Assembly (NCBI GenBank): GCA_946185835.1
Contig: CAMHKW010000004.1
Span: 32,171-96,170 of the forward strand
Direction: 5' to 3'
Length of the DNA stretch: 64,000 bases
DNA from: an uncultured Bacteroidales bacterium
Lineage (GTDB): Bacteria > Bacteroidota > Bacteroidia > Bacteroidales > Paludibacteraceae
Under the pieces are notes generated by a model, which was given only the letters and a program-made list of their open reading frames with translations, did no database searches and had not been told where the DNA came from. Shown here in pieces: positions 37,179 to 47,032 of the stretch. Position 1 is the stretch's first letter. Each line of letters opens with the position of its first letter. A program made the translations under genes and the position numbers.

Positions 37179-39404
37179 ATGAGAAATAAGTTGATGGTTC
37201 TTTCCCGAGTAATGTCGAAATATCTGTTTATGATAGTGATGCTACTCACTATCGGTTCTGTTGTCCCGATGTCGGATACTGCCTTGATGGCAGCCGACAA
37301 GAAGACGTCAGCTCAGAGTCAGCGTCAGAAGCAGGCTGAGCAGAAAGCCAAGCAGCGCGAGCGTCAGCGTGCGCAGACGCAGAAGGCACGCGAACAGAAA
37401 GCCAAACAGCGTGCCCGCGAAAAAGAGCAAGCCGACAAGCAGCGTGCTCGAGAGCAAGAACGCAAAGAGAAGGCACAAGCAAAGAAAGAGGAGCGCAACG
37501 AGCAAGAGTCGTACAACAAACAGATAGAGCAGATAAAAAAACATAACAAGAGGGCTATCAGTTACCAGACACGCGACATACACCATTATGTAGGCGTATG
37601 GGGCTTTGCCGGTTATTCGGCTCTGTTCCAGAAGTTCGACACGCAGCTGAATTTCGTCAATAAGACAGTGGGCGGCTTCGGCGGTGGTGCCGGAGTAGGC
37701 TACCAGATGCTGTATAAGCATTTCTTGTTCAATGCAGGAGTCGAGTTTGAGCAGTTCAACTCTCTTGACCGCATTGTCGACAACGCCGCCGGTGCAGGCA
37801 GCTTCACGCAGTCGTTTCCGATGAGTCCGTATCCGACGATGACTTATACGTATATCTTCAACGACCTGACCACCCGCACGTCGGCAAGCTACCTGCAGAT
37901 ACCGCTGCTGTTCGGTGGTGAGTGGGACCGCTATTATTTCCTTGCCGGTCCGAAGGTGGGTATGAGTATAGCCGGCAAGAGTGCCACCTCGGCAATGCTG
38001 ACCACTCAGATTACTGACGACGAGTTCATCGGTCCGATAGACCAGATGTACTCGCATGCCCTTGTCGAAAATCAGCCTTACAACAGCAAGTCCGACCCTA
38101 TAACCTACAGTCCTCTGCGTTTCGGACTTAACGTAGGTCTACATGGCGAGTTTGGCATCTATCTTGACGAGTGGATAAAGAAAGCCGACAAGAATAAGAA
38201 ACCTCAGGTGCGTGGTAAGAAACAGGCGTCGTTTGCCGACCGCTTGCGCTACCGTATCGGAGTCTTTGCCGACTATGGGGTGCTCAATATACAGTCGGGC
38301 AGTAATATCTCGTCGAACTCGACAGTGCCCGTGACGTTCAACAACGCTCAGGACCCGCTCGACCTGACGATGCAGCCGATACTGTCTATCGAGCCCTCGC
38401 GCAACGCCAAGGTCAACCCCTTCCTTGTAGGCGTGAAGGTGGCAGTGTTCTGCGAGTTGCCTCGCAAGCAGGTTAAGATCCTTCCGTTCCCGCCCGAGCC
38501 GATGCCGCGTATGGCTGCACGTATCGTCAGCGATGCCGACGGCACACCTCTGACGGCTGCCATGCTGATGGTATATAGCACCGAGCGCGACCGCGTGATT
38601 ACCAAGACGACGAGTCGAGGCGGTATGGTGGTGCAGAAGTTCAAACGCGGAGAGTATAAGCTATGGGCTAAGCGCTCGGGCTACTACGACAGCGACACGG
38701 TGACATATACATTGGAAAGCGACCTGAAAGATACCGTTATCTTCAGGCTGAAGCAGTTGCCGGAGCCGCCAAAGTACTACATGACAGGCTTCGTTCGCGA
38801 CAGCGAGACGCTAAAGCCTCTTGAGGCATCGATCTCTATCTTCGATGGCATGGGTAAGACCAAACTCTATGAAGGTCAGGCTGCCGACGACGGTCTGTTC
38901 GTCACCGACCTCGAGAAAGGCGACTACATAGCACATCTGACTATGCCGGGCTACTCGCCTGCCGACGACACCATACACTTCGACAAGGATACGGTATATC
39001 TGACTATGACGCCTATCAAAGAGGGTATGAAGGTAGTGCTGCATAACATGTTCTTTGCTACCAACAAGACGCAGATACTGTCAGAGTCGGAGCAGGCACT
39101 CGAGTTCCTCTATACGTTCCTCGACGAGAACCCGACGGTAGAAGTGCTCATCACGGGTCATACCGATGCTGTCGGCTCGGAAGCTTCGAACCAGCGACTC
39201 TCCGAAGGACGTTCGAAGGCTGTTCGTGAGGCTCTTATCATGAGGGGCATCGACGGCTCACGTATCGAGACCGACGGCAAGGGCGAAAGCGAGCCTATCG
39301 CCGACAACGAGACAGAGGAAGGACGCGCCATGAACCGACGCGTAGAGATAACCATCACCTCGACCGGCGGCAAAGACATCGAGGTACAGGTGGTAAACAA
39401 GTAG
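37179..39404 (+). CDS. Beta-barrel/carboxypeptidase-regulatory/OmpA fusion protein with basic coiled-coil insert
   Basis: 741 aa; K/R/Q-rich segment, barrel-like region, regulatory-like repeats (FVRDSETLKPLEASISIFDGMG), OmpA domain (EVLITGHTDAVGSEASNQRLSEGRSKAVREALIMRGID). Confidence 0.85.
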   Translation: MRNKLMVLSRVMSKYLFMIVMLLTIGSVVPMSDTALMAADKKTSAQSQRQKQAEQKAKQRERQRAQTQKAREQKAKQRAREKEQADKQRAREQERKEKAQAKKEERNEQESYNKQIEQIKKHNKRAISYQTRDIHHYVGVWGFAGYSALFQKFDTQLNFVNKTVGGFGGGAGVGYQMLYKHFLFNAGVEFEQFNSLDRIVDNAAGAGSFTQSFPMSPYPTMTYTYIFNDLTTRTSASYLQIPLLFGGEWDRYYFLAGPKVGMSIAGKSATSAMLTTQITDDEFIGPIDQMYSHALVENQPYNSKSDPITYSPLRFGLNVGLHGEFGIYLDEWIKKADKNKKPQVRGKKQASFADRLRYRIGVFADYGVLNIQSGSNISSNSTVPVTFNNAQDPLDLTMQPILSIEPSRNAKVNPFLVGVKVAVFCELPRKQVKILPFPPEPMPRMAARIVSDADGTPLTAAMLMVYSTERDRVITKTTSRGGMVVQKFKRGEYKLWAKRSGYYDSDTVTYTLESDLKDTVIFRLKQLPEPPKYYMTGFVRDSETLKPLEASISIFDGMGKTKLYEGQAADDGLFVTDLEKGDYIAHLTMPGYSPADDTIHFDKDTVYLTMTPIKEGMKVVLHNMFFATNKTQILSESEQALEFLYTFLDENPTVEVLITGHTDAVGSEASNQRLSEGRSKAVREALIMRGIDGSRIETDGKGESEPIADNETEEGRAMNRRVEITITSTGGKDIEVQVVNK

Positions 39405-39474
39405 AGATACCAAAAACAGAATATAAGGTTTAGTAAAATGAGGTTTAGTCGTTAATTTAAGGATTTAAAAAATT

Positions 39475-42400
39475 ATGAAGAGACGTGTATTAATGGTTTG
39501 TGCGGTTGTGCTGGCATGCCTTGGTCTGCAAGCACAGCAGATTAGCATACCCTACTTCTGCGGTTTCGAGGACGAGACCGACGCTGCGGGTTGGGTACTT
39601 AACTCGGGTACGCCTTTTGCCGGTGACCAATGGGTAATGGGAACGGCGACACATAGCGAGAACAAGCACTCGCTGTATATCACCACCGACAATGGGCGGA
39701 CTGCTTCTTACGGTAGCCGTCCGAACACCGTGACGGCGTATAAGGTGATGAAACTGCCGATACTGGTCGACACCGTGTCAATACAGCACTACGAACTCTC
39801 GTTCGACTGGAAGTGTATAGGCGAGCAAGCCAAGTCCGAACTGTATGTCTTCTTCGATACCGAGCAGAACCTCTCGCAACTCGCCACCAGCGAGACGTCG
39901 GGGATGGTGCTCACCGCGCAGGCTATGAACGCCATGCAGCCGGTATCCAAAAACGGTGGCAAGGCTCTGTATGGTCAGCCAGGTTGGCATAATGTGTCGA
40001 TACCTATCAATGTCAACAACAAGGTAGCCCAGCGCTTTAACTTCGTGTTAGCCTTTGTGTGGGTCAACCGCAATACAAGCGAAGAAGTGGCAGAGTCGCA
40101 AGTGCTTGGTGCCTGCATCGACAACCTGCAGATATGCTCTGCCCGCGCTCCGAAACCAACCGACTTCAAGGTCGAGCTCAACTGTGCTGAAAACAGCAAC
40201 GGACTGACCATCTCGTGGCGTAGTGTGCTCGACGAGTTCATGCTCGAGTTCAAAGATATCAACGCCAACCGTTGGAGCGTTATCAACGGCCTGAATGCAA
40301 GTGAGATGCGTGACCCCAAGGACGCTACTATCTTCTCGTATACTATCGACCAGATGAAAGAGAGCTCGTACGACTTCCGCGTACGCGGCGTGATAGGCAC
40401 CGACACCAGTGCTTATGCCTACTATCGCGACTTCCGACTCTTCTGCTGGGATAATCAGTGCATCAACTATATCGACTTCGACGGTGAGAATACGGTATGC
40501 ACCTATGGCACATATGACAATCCTTATGAGTCGTACGGATATTTAGACTTTGGTACTGACGCTATGGAAAGCCGCCATACCGTCAACTGGGAGCATGGCG
40601 TTTACGACGAACGTACCGTAGGAGCCAATGGCAAGGGACTGCTCAAGGTGCCCGACGACGCTTTAGCTACAGTGCGATTGGGTAACTGGAAGGCTGGTTC
40701 CGAGGCTGAGAGTGTGTCGTATACCTTTACTGTCGACTCAACCGACCAAGCTATACTCTTGGTAAGGTATGCCATCGTCTTCGAAGACCCGCAGCACCCG
40801 GAAAGGACCGACGAGTTCCGACTCGAGATACTCGACGAGTACGGATTCTTGGTTGACCCCACCTGTGGTAGAGCCTTGTTTACTTATAAAGAAGAGGACG
40901 TATCGGAATGGAACGACTGGGAGTATGGTAATGAAAAAGGTAAGTGGAAAGACTGGACCACCATCGGACTTAACCTTTCTGAGTTCCATGGTCAGGATAT
41001 CACTGTTCGTCTTACCACTCTCGACTGTGGTCAGAATGGTCACTTCGGCTATGCCTATTATATGATGAGTTGTGCAAGTGCCAAGCTCCTGACCGACGCA
41101 TGCGGCGAGATGAGCGACATCGAGGTGGTAGCACCCGACGGCTTCTCATACGCTTGGTATAACGCATCCGGCGACAAGGTGTCGACCGAGAAGACTATAG
41201 AAGTGCCTAAGGGCGACACACAGCGTTACACTTGCGATGTATGCTTCAAAGAGTCGCCCGACTGCTGCTTCCAGCTGTCGACAGCTTTGAATCCGCGCTA
41301 TCCGTTTGCACAGATGGACTACCGTCGTGAGCCGTCGCGTTGCCGAAACACCGTGCGACTGGTCAACAACAGCCACGTGATATACCTCAACGGTACCGAC
41401 ACACTGCACCAGAGACTCGAACAGTGCGACAGCTACTTGTGGGAGGTAAGAAGTCTGAAGAATCCTCGCACCGCCCCATTGGTAGTCTCGCTGCCCAACC
41501 CGACATATAACTGCGATGTCAACGGCGACCTTCTGGAAGTGAAACTCTCGGCGTTCCTCGCCAACGAGGAGTGCTCCGACTACGTGATAGACACCATCAT
41601 GATACCCGGCATCGTCACCCTCGACCAGACTCTGACCAAAGAGTTCTGCGAGGGCGGTAACATCTACTTCGCCGGCGAGTTCCGCACCGAGACCGGACTT
41701 TATGTCGACTCCTACAAGAACATAGCCGGTTGCGACAGCTTGATATATCTCGACCTCACGGTGCACCCCAAGAGTCCCGAGACCTATCTGGTCGACACCA
41801 TCTGCTCCGACGGCAGCTACCGAATAGCCATGCAGTCGTTTAACAAGACAGGCAACTACGAGATATGGCTACGTAACACATGGGGTTGCGACAGTATCAT
41901 CAACCTCGACCTTACCGTCACCGAGAAGCTGCAAGTAGAAGTCGACTCGATACCTTCGATATGTGCCGACGATGGCGTGCTTACCATCGACTTCCGCAGT
42001 CTTGCAGGTCAGTACGACAGTATCGCCGTTCGCTTCTCCGATGAGGCGCATCAGCAAGGGCTCGTCGACATGATGATTTTCGATCAGACGCTCTCCTCGA
42101 TATCGGTTAACTACCTCAGCTCTGTCATGCCGGGTAGCTATAGCGCTCAGCTCGAGTTCTATCAGCACAAGAGTTGCGGCAATCAGGTCTTCGACCTGCC
42201 GTTTGCCATCAACTTCGCCTCGTCGGCTATCGTGCAACGGTGGAACGACGTACTCGGTTTGCAAAACGACCGTTACAACGGCGGCTTCGTATTCTCAACC
42301 TACCAGTGGTATAAGAACGGTGTTGCCATCGAGGGCGCAACCAACTACTACCTCTACGTGAGCGATGGTTTGGATATGAACGCCGAATATAGCGTGGTAG

Positions 42401-42675
42401 TGACTACCGCCGACGGCAAACGTATGTCGGTATGCCCCTACACACCTGTCAACATGTCGGGCGTACAGAATATACCTACACTGCTCTTCGGCGGGCAACA
42501 GGTAAGCCGTCGCGACAGCGGAGTGGCTACATGGACCGACGTGGTAGGTAACGTGCTGCACTCGCAAAACTACGACAAAGCTATCGACGTTCCCGCACTG
42601 CAAGAAGGATACTATGTGCTACATCTCGACGAGAACGGACGGCAGATAGTAAAGAAAGTGCTTATCAAACAATAG
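39475..42675 (+). CDS. Large T9SS-secreted surface protein
   Basis: 1066 aa; signal peptide; jelly-roll-like N-terminal domain; repeats GCDSLIYLDLTV / GCDSIINLDLTV; C-terminal sorting domain GYYVLHLDENGRQIVKKVLIKQ. Confidence 0.85.
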   Translation: MKRRVLMVCAVVLACLGLQAQQISIPYFCGFEDETDAAGWVLNSGTPFAGDQWVMGTATHSENKHSLYITTDNGRTASYGSRPNTVTAYKVMKLPILVDTVSIQHYELSFDWKCIGEQAKSELYVFFDTEQNLSQLATSETSGMVLTAQAMNAMQPVSKNGGKALYGQPGWHNVSIPINVNNKVAQRFNFVLAFVWVNRNTSEEVAESQVLGACIDNLQICSARAPKPTDFKVELNCAENSNGLTISWRSVLDEFMLEFKDINANRWSVINGLNASEMRDPKDATIFSYTIDQMKESSYDFRVRGVIGTDTSAYAYYRDFRLFCWDNQCINYIDFDGENTVCTYGTYDNPYESYGYLDFGTDAMESRHTVNWEHGVYDERTVGANGKGLLKVPDDALATVRLGNWKAGSEAESVSYTFTVDSTDQAILLVRYAIVFEDPQHPERTDEFRLEILDEYGFLVDPTCGRALFTYKEEDVSEWNDWEYGNEKGKWKDWTTIGLNLSEFHGQDITVRLTTLDCGQNGHFGYAYYMMSCASAKLLTDACGEMSDIEVVAPDGFSYAWYNASGDKVSTEKTIEVPKGDTQRYTCDVCFKESPDCCFQLSTALNPRYPFAQMDYRREPSRCRNTVRLVNNSHVIYLNGTDTLHQRLEQCDSYLWEVRSLKNPRTAPLVVSLPNPTYNCDVNGDLLEVKLSAFLANEECSDYVIDTIMIPGIVTLDQTLTKEFCEGGNIYFAGEFRTETGLYVDSYKNIAGCDSLIYLDLTVHPKSPETYLVDTICSDGSYRIAMQSFNKTGNYEIWLRNTWGCDSIINLDLTVTEKLQVEVDSIPSICADDGVLTIDFRSLAGQYDSIAVRFSDEAHQQGLVDMMIFDQTLSSISVNYLSSVMPGSYSAQLEFYQHKSCGNQVFDLPFAINFASSAIVQRWNDVLGLQNDRYNGGFVFSTYQWYKNGVAIEGATNYYLYVSDGLDMNAEYSVVVTTADGKRMSVCPYTPVNMSGVQNIPTLLFGGQQVSRRDSGVATWTDVVGNVLHSQNYDKAIDVPALQEGYYVLHLDENGRQIVKKVLIKQ

Positions 42676-42833
42676 CCGGGAACGGATTGCCGAGCGCCTA
42701 AAGCTGAGTGCCGGTTACAAACCGGCGTACCCGCCCCCGCGGCGGCAAAAAAACGAGATCAGAGCGCGAAAACGATTAACGGAGATCGGAGCGCGAGATA
42801 AAACAAACTATTGTTACATAAACAGACGAACAG

Positions 42834-45800
42834 ATGAGACTGCTACGAACATATATATCCATAGCGCTGTGCGCGCTTGCCTCAATGGCAGCAGCGCAGC
42901 AGATTTCGTACTACTCGTGCGACTTCGAGAATGCTGCGGTCAACCAGCAGTGGACGACACAGGCAGGTCTGTTAGGACCGACGCTGACCAACAAATGGTA
43001 TATCGGCAATGCCACCAACAACGGAGGTGAGCAGGCTATGTATATCTCTGCCAACAACGGCGACAGCGCCTACTATGTGGCATCGTCGGGCTGTGCCACC
43101 GCCTTTGTCGAACTCGACCTCGTGGCAGGCGACTACCTGCTCTCGTTCGACTGGCGGGCGATGGGATATACGCAGTCGGATATCGACGGTTTGTATGTGT
43201 GTGTCGTGCCCGAGACCGAAGAAGATGTCGACGACTACGGCAACCCCGTACATAAGCCTATCAACGTGGTGTCGTCGCCGTCGAGCAGTCTGCCCGGCTT
43301 CGTGATGACCTATGCTTTCCTGCTCGATGACTTCCGTCAGGTCAACTACCTGCGCAGCTCGTCGACATGGCGCAACAAAGTGGTGAGTTTCACTGCCGAC
43401 GGCACACAGAAATACCGCCTTGCCTTCACATGGCGCAGCGGTGAGTCGGGTGCTACCTCCCCCGGTGCCTGTGTCGACAACATAGTGATTATGAATACCG
43501 GTGTGTGCGACTCGCCATCAGGTCTTACTATCACCGAAGAGAACGAAGGTATGCGTGTGAAGTGGATAGGTGACCCAAACGAGATATACGAAGTACGAAC
43601 CTACGGATATATCACCAAAAGGTGGGACACCTATCAGGTACGCGATACCACCCTCTATATCCCGTCGATAGCCGAAGGCTCCACCGACTTCTACGTTCGC
43701 AAGATATGCGGACTGACCAATACCGGCGAGACGCTATACAGCGTGCCCGCCATGCAGAAAAAGCTGATTTATATCGTCAGCCGCCACTGCTTAGACTATC
43801 TCTCGCTCTCTGAAGACAACTGCTTCATAGCCGGTCAGAACAGCGGTTTCGGCAGTACTACCTCTAATGTGACTTTTAGCAAATCAATGGTCAACGACGG
43901 CTCGTCGGCTGCCACCTCACGACATACCATACACGAGGATATCGAAGAGTATGACCCCCGTACGCGCGATGCTAACGGCAAGATGCTGCGCACCGTACCC
44001 GAAGGTGAGATAGCCTCAGTACGACTGGGCAACTGGTGTAATGGACATGAGGCTGAACGACTGGAGTTCCAATTCCATGTCGACACCATGGTCAACCCCA
44101 TGGTGATGCTGCTCTATGCTGTGGTCATTGAAGAGGGAGAAGGACATAGCGACGAGATACAGCCCCGCTTCGAGATGAAGATACTCAACAGCAAGCATCA
44201 GCCACTCAAGAACTCACGCTGTGTGACGGCTGACTTCACGGCTAACGACCTTAAGTTCAAGTCACAAAAGGAACTCGAGAGTGAAGGATGGCACCGCCTT
44301 GCACATGCCGCCATCAAAGTACCAAACGCCAACGACGGCAGCGGAGAGCGCGAGTCGAACACCGTATATTGGAAAGACTGGACGCAGGTGGGTGTCAACC
44401 TCAAAGAATACCACGGGCAAGACGTGATAGTGCAACTCTCGACCTACGACTGCGCTCAGACGGCGCACTTCGGATATGCCTATTTCGTGCTCAAATGCTC
44501 GAAAGGCGAACTCGAAGGTATGTCGTGCGGAGAAGTCAACCCCACCTTCCGAGCACCTGAAGGCTTCGAATACCGCTGGTACAAAGCCTCCGACTATAAC
44601 ACTGTGCAACTCAACTCGCGTTTCTTCTGGGACGAGAGTCTGATAGTAGGGCGCAACCGCGAGCTTACCGTGTCGGTCACCGACACGCTCACCTATGCCG
44701 TCGACTGTATGTTCCCCACCGATACCGTGTGCTACTTCACCCTCTATGCCTCATCGATGGCACGTTTCCCGAAGGCTGAAGGTAAGGTGCAACTCATACG
44801 CGAGGACTGCCAAAACAAACTGCGCTTCAGCAGCTCGTGCTATATAGAGCAAGAGAACCAAGTGTCGGGTAAGACCGAGCGCACCGCCGAGATGCCCGAC
44901 TACGTATGGTGGGACTTCGGCGATGGCACTACCTCGTATGTAGCCAACCCCGTAGATAAGGTCTACCCGGGCGAGGCAGCGACATATAGAGTGGTGCTGC
45001 ATGCCGTATATCAGACCTGCGAAGACTCGGTAGTGTTTAACGTCGACATGCCTTATACCGGACCGGTAGAGATACCGGTGCCGGGACTGAGCTGCACGGG
45101 GGTGCCATACGAGAGGACATACCATGGCTTCGATGGCGACAAGACCGTGTCGTACGACAAGACAGGAGTATACCGCGATACCATACTCTCGTCGATAGGA
45201 TGCGACAGCATCATAGTGCTCGACCTACTGATGATCGACAGTGTACGCTTCGTGATAGATACCACCATCATGAACGACGGCGTATATGTGTTCAACACCG
45301 GCAAGCGTGATACCACCGTCACCACCACCGGCACCTACTACGGACAGTTCCTCTCTAAAGCCGGTTGCGACAGTTTAGTGATACATAACGTATTCGTGCA
45401 CGACCGCCTGACGGTCGACATGTCGGCTGAGTGGCACGCTTGCGCCAACGAACCGTCGACATTCATACCCTTCACCTTCAGCTCCGGACGAACCGAGATC
45501 TATTCTTTAGAGTCGGCTAAGCCGCAGATAGAGTCTAAGGTGAAAGTCGACTTGCCCGTCATGCCGCTGACACAGACCGAGGGCGAGATAGAAGTGGTTT
45601 TGCCGCAGCCCATGCGCCCCGACTACTACCCCCTCACCTTCACTTTCTATGACGATATCTCAGGCGACATCGTCAAGACCGTGACCCTCGTGGTTCACTA
45701 TGCCGACACCATCATGGTTCAGAAATGGGACGATGCCATAGCCCTGCGCAATGCCGCCAACAACGGCGGGTATAGCTTCAACGCCTATCAGTGGTATCGC

Positions 45801-46178
45801 AACGGTGAGAAACTCGAGGGGCAGACGCAGCCGTACTTATATCTGAGCGACTCGAAACTCGACCAAAACGCTACATATAGCGTAGAGCTTACACGCGACG
45901 ATGGTGTGGTGCTGCTCTCATGCCCGATGACGCCTAATAGCAAGAAGCAGGTGACGGAGTTCCCCACCATAGTGGGAACGTCGCAGAAGGTGGTAGCGCG
46001 TCTCAGAGAGGCAGCTAAGGTAAGCTTCTACACCCCGGCCGGTGCTCTCTATTCTGTTGCTAACCATAATAGCGGCGCTGCCGACATCGTAGTGCCGGCA
46101 CAAGCAGGACTATATATAATGGCGGTCAGCTATACCACCGGCGAACACGAATACTTCAGAGTGCTCGTCACACGTTAA
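42834..46178 (+). CDS. Large T9SS-secreted surface protein with PKD-like domain (paralog of previous gene)
   Basis: 1114 aa; PKD-like VWWDFGDGTTSYVANPVDKVYPGEAATYRVVLHA; shares SVRLGNW, WKDWTQVGVNLKEYHGQDVIVQLSTYDC and HFGYAYF segments with 39475-42675; CTD AGLYIMAVSYTTGEHEYFRVLVTR. Confidence 0.85.
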   Translation: MRLLRTYISIALCALASMAAAQQISYYSCDFENAAVNQQWTTQAGLLGPTLTNKWYIGNATNNGGEQAMYISANNGDSAYYVASSGCATAFVELDLVAGDYLLSFDWRAMGYTQSDIDGLYVCVVPETEEDVDDYGNPVHKPINVVSSPSSSLPGFVMTYAFLLDDFRQVNYLRSSSTWRNKVVSFTADGTQKYRLAFTWRSGESGATSPGACVDNIVIMNTGVCDSPSGLTITEENEGMRVKWIGDPNEIYEVRTYGYITKRWDTYQVRDTTLYIPSIAEGSTDFYVRKICGLTNTGETLYSVPAMQKKLIYIVSRHCLDYLSLSEDNCFIAGQNSGFGSTTSNVTFSKSMVNDGSSAATSRHTIHEDIEEYDPRTRDANGKMLRTVPEGEIASVRLGNWCNGHEAERLEFQFHVDTMVNPMVMLLYAVVIEEGEGHSDEIQPRFEMKILNSKHQPLKNSRCVTADFTANDLKFKSQKELESEGWHRLAHAAIKVPNANDGSGERESNTVYWKDWTQVGVNLKEYHGQDVIVQLSTYDCAQTAHFGYAYFVLKCSKGELEGMSCGEVNPTFRAPEGFEYRWYKASDYNTVQLNSRFFWDESLIVGRNRELTVSVTDTLTYAVDCMFPTDTVCYFTLYASSMARFPKAEGKVQLIREDCQNKLRFSSSCYIEQENQVSGKTERTAEMPDYVWWDFGDGTTSYVANPVDKVYPGEAATYRVVLHAVYQTCEDSVVFNVDMPYTGPVEIPVPGLSCTGVPYERTYHGFDGDKTVSYDKTGVYRDTILSSIGCDSIIVLDLLMIDSVRFVIDTTIMNDGVYVFNTGKRDTTVTTTGTYYGQFLSKAGCDSLVIHNVFVHDRLTVDMSAEWHACANEPSTFIPFTFSSGRTEIYSLESAKPQIESKVKVDLPVMPLTQTEGEIEVVLPQPMRPDYYPLTFTFYDDISGDIVKTVTLVVHYADTIMVQKWDDAIALRNAANNGGYSFNAYQWYRNGEKLEGQTQPYLYLSDSKLDQNATYSVELTRDDGVVLLSCPMTPNSKKQVTEFPTIVGTSQKVVARLREAAKVSFYTPAGALYSVANHNSGAADIVVPAQAGLYIMAVSYTTGEHEYFRVLVTR

Positions 46179-46225
46179 CTCCGCAACAAATAAGAACCTT
46201 AAATAACACACAGTAATAATACCAC

Positions 46226-47026
46226 ATGGAAAACTCTAAAATCATCCTTACTATAGCTCTTGTGCTGAGTCTCTTGTCGTCGTGCACCACTCAGAAGCGG
46301 CTGTCGTATGTGCGCGACGTGAACAGTGAGACGGCACAGCTGATAAACCAGTCGTTCAAGTCTTATGGTGAGGCTCACATTCTGATCGGCGATGCCATGA
46401 CCATCTCTGTCAATGCTCTCGACGCTGCGTCGGTGGTGGTGTTCAACCTGCCGCTGGTGTCGTATGGCAACCTCGGGTCGAACAAACTCAATACCCAGTA
46501 TTCGCTGCAACACTATAAAGTCGATGTCAACGGCGACATCGACTTCCCTGTCTTAGGCAAGTTGCATGTAGTGGGGCTTACCGTCAGCCAGTTAAAAGAC
46601 GAGCTGACGCAGAAACTGTCGGCATACGTGAGCAATCCGGTTGTCACCATTCAGCTCATCAGCTTCCGCGTGACGGTATGCGGTGAGGTGGCTCGTCCCG
46701 GACAGTATGCTGTCGTCAACGAGCGTGTCACTATCTTCGACGCCTTAGCTATGGCGGGCGACATGACACCTTACGGTAAGCGTGAGAACGTGCTGGTGGC
46801 GCGAGAGAAAGATGGCAAACTCGAACTCACGCGACTGAATCTCAACTCGTCGGAGGTGTTTCTCTCACCATATTACTATCTTCAACAAAACGACGTGGTA
46901 TATGTAGAACCTAACCACGCTCGTGCCGTCGCATCACAGAACCTGCCGATCTACTTCTCGGCATTGTCGACACTCGCCAGCATGGCAACGGTGATAGTGA
47001 CAGTAGTGACACTTACTAAAAAATAG
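46226..47026 (+). CDS. Wza-like polysaccharide export lipoprotein
   Basis: LLSSCTTQKRLSYV lipobox; poly_export/SLBB pattern YKVDVNGDIDFPVLGKLHVVGLT, VTVCGEVARPGQYAVVNERVTIFDALAMAGDMTPYGKRENVLVAR. Confidence 0.92.
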   Translation: MENSKIILTIALVLSLLSSCTTQKRLSYVRDVNSETAQLINQSFKSYGEAHILIGDAMTISVNALDAASVVVFNLPLVSYGNLGSNKLNTQYSLQHYKVDVNGDIDFPVLGKLHVVGLTVSQLKDELTQKLSAYVSNPVVTIQLISFRVTVCGEVARPGQYAVVNERVTIFDALAMAGDMTPYGKRENVLVAREKDGKLELTRLNLNSSEVFLSPYYYLQQNDVVYVEPNHARAVASQNLPIYFSALSTLASMATVIVTVVTLTKK

Positions 47027-47032
47027 TACGCA

